Shown: piece by piece, positions 59,392 through 64,000 of the stretch
Numbering within the stretch: the stretch's first letter is position 1
Layout of the letters: every line of letters starts with the position of its first letter
Assembly (NCBI RefSeq): GCF_000617845.2
Contig: NZ_DF820425.1
Coordinates: forward strand, 1,309,690 to 1,373,689
Length of the DNA stretch: 64,000 nucleotides
Direction: 5' to 3'
Source: Bradyrhizobium sp. DOA9
Lineage (GTDB): Bacteria; Pseudomonadota; Alphaproteobacteria; Rhizobiales; Xanthobacteraceae
The notes under the pieces: model-generated
What the model saw: the letters and a program-made list of their open reading frames with translations, nothing else
What the model was told of the DNA's origin: nothing
Database searches by the model: none
Program-made: the position numbers and the translations under genes

Positions 59392-61149
59392 TTACAACGG
59401 AAGTTCCGGCTCGCGCCGGGCGTTGCGGCGGGCATTGGTCACCGCGGGCGAGGCGGTGGAGCGGACAAAGCTCCAGCGGATCGAGGGCGCCTGGCGGGCG
59501 TTCTGACGGATCACGATCTGGGCGGTACGGCGCGGGCCGTCATTGCCGGCCAGGAATACGCTGTCCTCGAGATCGACCTTGTCGTCCAGGGCCTCGAAGG
59601 TCCAGACGTCGCGGTTCGGCAGCACCAGCATGACGCCGCGCGCATCCGACAGCCGGCTCGCCTTCACCGCCGGATGCAGATGGAAGCGCAGCGCGAAATC
59701 GGCATCGGCACCCTTGAAGCGCCCGCCCTGCGGCGGCGACAGCGTGTCCTCGCCGTCGATGCGCCCGCCGTCATTGGCGATCATCAGCACGCGGCGGTGG
59801 ATCGCGCCGAACTTGGCGAGATAGCCGTCATGCGAGGTCGTGAGCAGCGTGCCGTTCTGCACGATCTCGCGGTAGCTCTCGACCTCGACCGGGCCGCTGG
59901 TGACAGGCGCGCCGTGCAGGAGCCGCTTCATCGCCGACATCTCGACGAACTGACAGGACGATGTCTCGTGATAGGTCAGCGTCGAATGCGCCGCCGTGCT
60001 GCGCGCGAACGGCCGCCAATTGTCGCGGCCCGTGGTCGGCATGCCGCAATTGGTGACGATGCGGCTGGTGCCGGACGACAGTTCGAACGACAGGCAGCCG
60101 GCGTGGGCGTCGTGGCTGACGCTGGCGGGCGGCGGCGGGCCGGTGTCGATGATCACGGTGGTCTGGCCGGCATCGAGGCGCTGAAAGCCGGTATGCGGCA
60201 TGTTGGCCATCGGCGCGCCGTGGGTGTCGTCATAGGCGAGCAGCGTGGCGAGCAGGTCCGAAGACGTCGCGCTCATGCCGTTGAACAAGGCGAAATTGCC
60301 GTCGCCGTGCCGGAAGAAGCGCAGCATCGGCATCATGCGGTCGATCGCATTGAGCAGGGCGGGCGGCGGGGCAATGTTGCGCGCGGCAAACGTCTGCCGC
60401 AGCGGCAGGAGGTCGATCAATAGCTCGATCAGCGAGCCCGGATTGCGCGAGATGTGGCCGCCATCGGGAAGGATCTGCCGCTGCAATTCGTCGGACAGCT
60501 TCTTCGAAGCGGTGCGGATGTGGCGTGTCTGGTTGGCGAGGCACAGCGACGCATAGCACAGCGCGATCAGCACCTGCAGCTTCGGCACCCCGTCCGGAAT
60601 GTCGAGCATGGTGTAGCGCAGGAAGCGGAGCTCGCGCGCGAGGGCACGCAAGTAACGGCGGTAGAACTTGTTGTCAGTCTCGTTCAGCACCAGCGGCGCC
60701 TGCGACAGCAGCGAGATCACGCGCCGCGCCAGCACGTCGGCGCGGCGGGCGACGGGCCGGCGCTTGTTGGCGGGGTTGGCGATCCAGTCCTCGATGAGCG
60801 CGCGCGCATTCGCCCGCGTCAGCGCCGTGTCGGCGGCGCGCAGATGACGCAGCCAGCCGAAGCCGAGCAGCGCAACCTCCCAATCCTCAGACGGCGGCTC
60901 GAGATCGAAGATCGAGCGGCCGTGGCAATTGACGATCTTGCCGGCGAAGACGAAGCGGCCGGCATAGATCTCGGCGGCGCGGGTCGCGTCCGCGGTCCGC
61001 AAATCGTGCGGGGCGATGATCAGCCGGTCGGTGCGGCCGGGCCAGACCCGCGACAGCACAACGGAACCGCCGCTCGCGCGCGCGAGCATGTTCCGCGCGA
61101 AGCGGTTCATGACCAGCGTCGAGATACGTCTGCGTTGAGCGACCGACAC
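59392..61149 (-). CDS. Heparinase II/III-family protein
   Basis: The 585-residue protein has an N-terminal alpha-helical toroid (HLRAADTALTRANARALIEDWIANPANKRRPVARRADVLARRVISLLSQAPLVL) and a C-terminal heparinase II/III-like beta domain with GRDNWRPFARSTAAHSTLTYHETSSCQFVE. The order rsmB - heparinase-like - purH is common in Rhizobiales. Such proteins may modify cell-surface polysaccharide; the substrate is unknown. No signal peptide is evident, although an unconventional one cannot be excluded. Confidence 0.86.
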   Translation of the reverse strand: MSVAQRRRISTLVMNRFARNMLARASGGSVVLSRVWPGRTDRLIIAPHDLRTADATRAAEIYAGRFVFAGKIVNCHGRSIFDLEPPSEDWEVALLGFGWLRHLRAADTALTRANARALIEDWIANPANKRRPVARRADVLARRVISLLSQAPLVLNETDNKFYRRYLRALARELRFLRYTMLDIPDGVPKLQVLIALCYASLCLANQTRHIRTASKKLSDELQRQILPDGGHISRNPGSLIELLIDLLPLRQTFAARNIAPPPALLNAIDRMMPMLRFFRHGDGNFALFNGMSATSSDLLATLLAYDDTHGAPMANMPHTGFQRLDAGQTTVIIDTGPPPPASVSHDAHAGCLSFELSSGTSRIVTNCGMPTTGRDNWRPFARSTAAHSTLTYHETSSCQFVEMSAMKRLLHGAPVTSGPVEVESYREIVQNGTLLTTSHDGYLAKFGAIHRRVLMIANDGGRIDGEDTLSPPQGGRFKGADADFALRFHLHPAVKASRLSDARGVMLVLPNRDVWTFEALDDKVDLEDSVFLAGNDGPRRTAQIVIRQNARQAPSIRWSFVRSTASPAVTNARRNARREPELPL

Positions 61150-61267
61150 GCCTTGCCTTGATGGGGGAGAGGATCAGTGACGAATCCTTATTAATCCCAA
61201 AATCGAACGCCTTACACCACCTTGAACGGCGCGAATCAGCGCCGTGGCCGCAAAATCCAGTGTAAAA

Positions 61268-62614
61268 TCAGGATTTAACGAGCCGGGCCGCGAAAAATCC
61301 GTCGAGCCCGCCGAGCCTGGGGTCGGCGTTCGGCAGATGGCAGGGCAGGGTGCGCAGATCGCCGTCCCGGGTGAGGATTTCGTCGAGGCCCGCAACCTCC
61401 GAGGCCACGATCGGGACGCGGCGAAGCGCGGGCTCGGCGGCGAGCACTGCCGCCACGGCCTGCTCGCCTTCCTCGGGTTCCAGCGAACAGGTGCAATAGA
61501 CCAGCGTGCCGCCTGGCTTGAGCAGCGACACCGATTTTCGCAGCAGCCGCTGCTGGAGCGCGGCCAGAGGCGCGATGTCGGAGTCCTGCCGCAGCCATGC
61601 GACATCGGGATGCCGGCGAATCGTACCGGTGGAGGTGCAGGGCGCATCGATCAGAATACCGTCGAAGCCCTCGGCCGGGCCGGCCCATTCCACGGCGTCA
61701 GCGACGACGGTCTCGGCCTGCAGCGACAGCCGCGCCAGGTTTTCGCGCAAACGCGCCACTCGTGCGGGCGAGCGGTCGATCGCCGTGACATGCGCGCCTG
61801 CCAGCGCCAGCTGCGCGGTCTTGCCGCCGGGGGCGGCACAGAGATCGGCAACGGACTTGCCCTTGACGTCGCCGAACAGCCGGGCGGGCAATGCGGCGGC
61901 GGCGTCCTGCACCCACCATTGCCCCTCGGCGAAGCCGGGCAGCATGGTCACCGAACCGTGCAGCAGCATCCGCACCGTTCCGGTCGGCAGCATCTCGCCA
62001 TGCAGGCGGCTCGCCCATTGGGCGGGATCCGATTTCACCGTGAGATCGAGCGAAGGTTCGTGGCCGAGCGCCGATGCCATGTCTCGTGCGGTCGCCTCGC
62101 CATAATGCGCGCTCCAGCGCGCGAGCAGCCATGGCGGCAGATCCAGCGATTGCGTCGCGACCTCCTCGACCAGCGCCTTGCCCTCGCGCGCGCAGCGGCG
62201 CAGCACGGCGTTGACGAGGCCGGCATAGCGCGCGGCGCGGCGGTCGGATTGCACGAGGCGAACCGAGAGATCGACCGCGGCGTGATCCGGCACGTCCATC
62301 CAGAGGATCTGCGCGGCTCCGATCAAGAGTGCGCTCTGCGCCCGCGGCGCATCGGAGGGAACGCCCTTGTCCAGCAGGCGGGACAGCACATGGCCGAGCG
62401 TGCCGAGCCGGCGCAGCACGGTGGCGACCAGGCGCCGCATCAACGCGCGGTCGCGGTCGGCCAGCGTCTTCAGCCCGGGATGGGCACCGCTGCCGTCGAG
62501 CTGGTCGTCGAGCGTACGGTGCTTGTGCAGCACGCCGTCGACGATGTCGGCGGCAATCCGTCGCGCCGCAAGGCCGGGCACTTCGGACGGAGGAACGAAA
62601 CGTTGAGATGGCAT
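61268..62614 (-). CDS. rsmB: 16S rRNA (cytosine(967)-C5)-methyltransferase RsmB (Sun/Fmu family)
   Basis: The 448-residue enzyme has an N-terminal NusB-like helical domain (PSEVPGLAARRIAADIVDGVLHKHRTLDDQL; VNAVLRRCAREG). The methyltransferase domain has VADLCAAPGGKTAQLA (SAM), IDAPCTSTGTIRRHPDVAW with catalytic Cys at about 326 and YCTCSLEPEEGEQAV. ATG 62614 fits the family start; in-frame codons upstream would add unrelated residues. It is the first gene of the rsmB-heparinase-purH set, although a 118-bp gap follows it. Confidence 0.93.
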   Translation of the reverse strand: MPSQRFVPPSEVPGLAARRIAADIVDGVLHKHRTLDDQLDGSGAHPGLKTLADRDRALMRRLVATVLRRLGTLGHVLSRLLDKGVPSDAPRAQSALLIGAAQILWMDVPDHAAVDLSVRLVQSDRRAARYAGLVNAVLRRCAREGKALVEEVATQSLDLPPWLLARWSAHYGEATARDMASALGHEPSLDLTVKSDPAQWASRLHGEMLPTGTVRMLLHGSVTMLPGFAEGQWWVQDAAAALPARLFGDVKGKSVADLCAAPGGKTAQLALAGAHVTAIDRSPARVARLRENLARLSLQAETVVADAVEWAGPAEGFDGILIDAPCTSTGTIRRHPDVAWLRQDSDIAPLAALQQRLLRKSVSLLKPGGTLVYCTCSLEPEEGEQAVAAVLAAEPALRRVPIVASEVAGLDEILTRDGDLRTLPCHLPNADPRLGGLDGFFAARLVKS

Positions 62615-62804
62615 GCGGAAGCAAGGTTCTGAACGAGCGGCAGTTCCGCCGCAAATGGGCGCATGCCTTGAGAGGTCGATCTCTGACACGCGAATATGCC
62701 AAATGTAAGAATGACCTCTCGCGATTGCAGCGGACAATGACCATTTCAGCAATGCGTTATTGGACCTCGCACTTCCCGTGATCCTGCGTTAGGAACCCGC
62801 CGAC

Positions 62805-63005
62805 ATGAGCGACCAGCCCTCCGTTCCCAATCGCAAGCCGCTGCCGCCGGCCGCCCAGCGGGCGTTGGCCGAAGCCGAGGCGCGCCGGCAGGCTGCGGCA
62901 GCCGCGCATGCTGAAGCTGCGCCGAAGGAGTTGCAGGGCCCAAACGGGCCGGAGCCAACCCGTTACGGCGATTGGGAGCGCAAGGGCATCGCTTCGGACT
63001 TTTGA
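62805..63005 (+). CDS. SDHAF4-like (DUF1674) succinate dehydrogenase assembly factor
   Basis: The 66-residue protein ends GPNGPEPTRYGDWERKGIASDF, the family signature (GPEPTRYGDWE-x-KG) of DUF1674/SDHAF4. Members bind flavinylated SdhA and help assemble complex II. The N-terminal half is Ala-rich and variable. The sdh genes are not in the window. It is a short, independent gene with its own start; no other gene lies in the 64 bp before the next ORF. Confidence 0.9.
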   Translation: MSDQPSVPNRKPLPPAAQRALAEAEARRQAAAAAHAEAAPKELQGPNGPEPTRYGDWERKGIASDF

Positions 63006-63075
63006 GACACCGCTTTACCCGCGCTCCCCATAAGCCACCTTGCCGGTTCAGCCGACTCAGCCCTAGCGTGTGCGG

Positions 63076-63666
63076 ATGTCGCGCTTCGATCCCAGTCGAC
63101 CATACCGGCCTTCATACAGCGGCTCGCCGTTCGGCCGTCGCTTCTCCGGACTGTTGCCGTGGATGTTCGTGGTCGGCGTCGTGACGGCCATCGTGCTCGG
63201 CTTCCGCCACGGAACGATCTGGCCCATTCCGCGTGTGGATGACGAACAATCGCGAGATGCCGAAATCATCCTGCAGCAGTCCGGCAATTCCGATGCGAGG
63301 CAACCGGTCGAGGTCGTCCGCACCATCGACGGTGATACGTTCCTTGCCCGCGTGCATCAGCGCGACGGCCGCGATCTCGTCGCGCGCGTCAGACTGCGCG
63401 GCATCGATGCGCCCGAGATGAAGGCATCCTGCCGGGACGAGCTGGACAAGGCCGAAGCCGCCAGCGATGCGCTACGCAACCTGCTCGGCCAGGGCGGCGT
63501 GGTGATCTACAATCTTGGTCAGGACAAATACGGCCGTGTTCTCGCCGATGCTGCCACCAGGCGCACCGCCAACGTCGCGGCGACGCTGCTCGCGAGCGGT
63601 TACGTGCGCAGCTACAATGGCGGCCATCGCAACGGCTGGTGCGCGCGCGGTTGGCGCTTCTGGTAG
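63076..63666 (+). CDS. Thermonuclease (SNase)-family nuclease with N-terminal membrane anchor
   Basis: The 196-residue protein has a TM helix at about residues 29-46 (LLPWMFVVGVVTAIVLGF). The SNase domain has VVRTIDGDTFLARV, VARVRLRGIDAPEMKASC with catalytic Arg/Glu region, and NLGQDKYGRVLAD. It is expected to face the periplasm and cut nucleic acids using Ca2+. ATG 63076 is preferred over GTG 63070. Confidence 0.88.
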   Translation: MSRFDPSRPYRPSYSGSPFGRRFSGLLPWMFVVGVVTAIVLGFRHGTIWPIPRVDDEQSRDAEIILQQSGNSDARQPVEVVRTIDGDTFLARVHQRDGRDLVARVRLRGIDAPEMKASCRDELDKAEAASDALRNLLGQGGVVIYNLGQDKYGRVLADAATRRTANVAATLLASGYVRSYNGGHRNGWCARGWRFW

Positions 63667-63671
63667 CAAAA

Positions 63672-63702
63672 GGCCGCGTCGAAAGACGCAGCCATTTTAT
63701 CT
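63672..63702 (+). terminator. Hairpin after the SNase gene
   Basis: GGC-C-GCGTC (63672-63680), a GAAA loop and GACGC-A-GCC (63685-63693) form a stem with one mismatch, followed by ATTTTATCT. It lies 5 bp after the nuclease stop and in front of the convergent L,D-transpeptidase end. Confidence 0.55.
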
Positions 63703-63718
63703 CGACTGGTTCAGGCGA

Positions 63719-64000
63719 TCAGCGCGTCACGACCACCGTCGTGCCGACAGAGACGCGGCCGTAGAGATCGGTGATGTCGTCGTTGAGCATGCGGATGCAG
63801 CCATAGGACACGAAGCCGCCGATCGAGCCCGGCACGTTGGTGCCGTGGATCGCATATTCGCCGCCGGCGAGCGTCATCGCCGCAACGCCCATCGGGTTGC
63901 GCGGCGAGCCGCCCGGAATGACGTCGGGCATATTCGGCTTGTCGCGCTTCACCTCGGCGGGCGGCGCCCAGGCCGGATTGAGATATTTGCCGTCGATCCT
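63719..64000 (-). CDS. L,D-transpeptidase (ErfK/YbiS-type), N-terminus cut by window edge
   Basis: The last 93 residues are present in an open frame that runs to the window's right edge, so the start lies outside. Visible parts are RIDGKYLNPAWAPPAEVKRDKPNMPDVIPGGSPRNPMGVAAM, then the YkuD site HGTNVPGSIGGFVSYGCIRM with catalytic His and Cys, and VSVGTTVVVTR at the end. It is a second, unrelated transpeptidase copy to the one at 21232-21825 and probably links peptidoglycan. Confidence 0.9.
   Translation of the reverse strand, partial: RIDGKYLNPAWAPPAEVKRDKPNMPDVIPGGSPRNPMGVAAMTLAGGEYAIHGTNVPGSIGGFVSYGCIRMLNDDITDLYGRVSVGTTVVVTR

Noticed and set aside
57559..60423. 954-codon open frame on the + strand
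   Set aside because: It lies opposite purH and the heparinase-like gene. Its composition (Arg/Ala/Gly/Asp/His-rich, no motif) is that of a high-GC antisense shadow.

Overview
The window is high-GC alphaproteobacterial chromosome and looks like Bradyrhizobium or a close Rhizobiales relative. The evidence is the gene order and protein families: the maf/DUF299 origin cluster, the mnmE-mnmG-rsmG-parA-parB block, leuS-lptE-holA, two glnK-amtB pairs and rsmB-heparinase-purH. Dispersed palindromic repeats of the kind common in that genus, plus CtrA-, GANTC- and Irr-like DNA motifs, point the same way. Identification is from recognition by eye; no database search was possible.

Origin and segregation region (about 1-16.6 kb). 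The end of secB is followed by a leftward block (dnaQ, coaE, maf, the DUF299 regulator) and a rightward block (hemJ, rho, mnmE, mnmG, rsmG, parA, parB). The blocks diverge from a 460-bp gap at 2996-3455. That gap has an AT-rich palindrome, four GANTC sites within 50 bp, degenerate DnaA boxes and a near-consensus CtrA site, and it is the best candidate for the chromosomal replication origin. Six parS sites (core TTTCACGTGAAA) lie at 7127-9600, just before parAB. Then holA, lptE and leuS run leftward.

Signalling and envelope region (16.7-28.9 kb). Two diguanylate cyclases are encoded tail to tail. They are followed by a YggS protein, a hydratase, an L,D-transpeptidase, an OmpR-type response regulator, a cyclic-nucleotide-binding protein, xth, lolA, ftsK and an aminotransferase. 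A perfect CtrA box (TTAA-N7-TTAACC) sits upstream of the aminotransferase-ftsK unit.

Small accessory patch (28.9-30.9 kb). Here there is a hairpin-rich non-coding stretch, a YjzC-like small protein whose start lies beside a leader hairpin, and a lower-GC DUF3800 gene.

Nitrogen and iron region (31-44 kb). A GFA-family protein is followed by tandem glnK-amtB pairs, one with a sigma-54-like promoter. Next come a GYF-domain membrane protein, tesB, a UbiH-family hydroxylase, a Trm112-like protein, a TetR gene divergent from a membrane protein with two clear operators, a PepSY protein plus cytochrome b unit preceded by two Irr-type motifs, and an MHYT-GGDEF-EAL protein.

Mixed metabolism (44-64 kb). 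This part holds a Lon-N protein, a CnoX-like thioredoxin, tRNA-Gly(GCC), an epimerase, a PQQ-type dehydrogenase with a dihaem cytochrome c, panE, an isomerase, a MATE pump and DUF2239/GST genes around paired ACCCGGGT palindromes. It continues with ggt, a UMF1 transporter, purH, a heparinase-like protein, rsmB, an SDHAF4-like protein, a nuclease and a truncated L,D-transpeptidase at the right edge.
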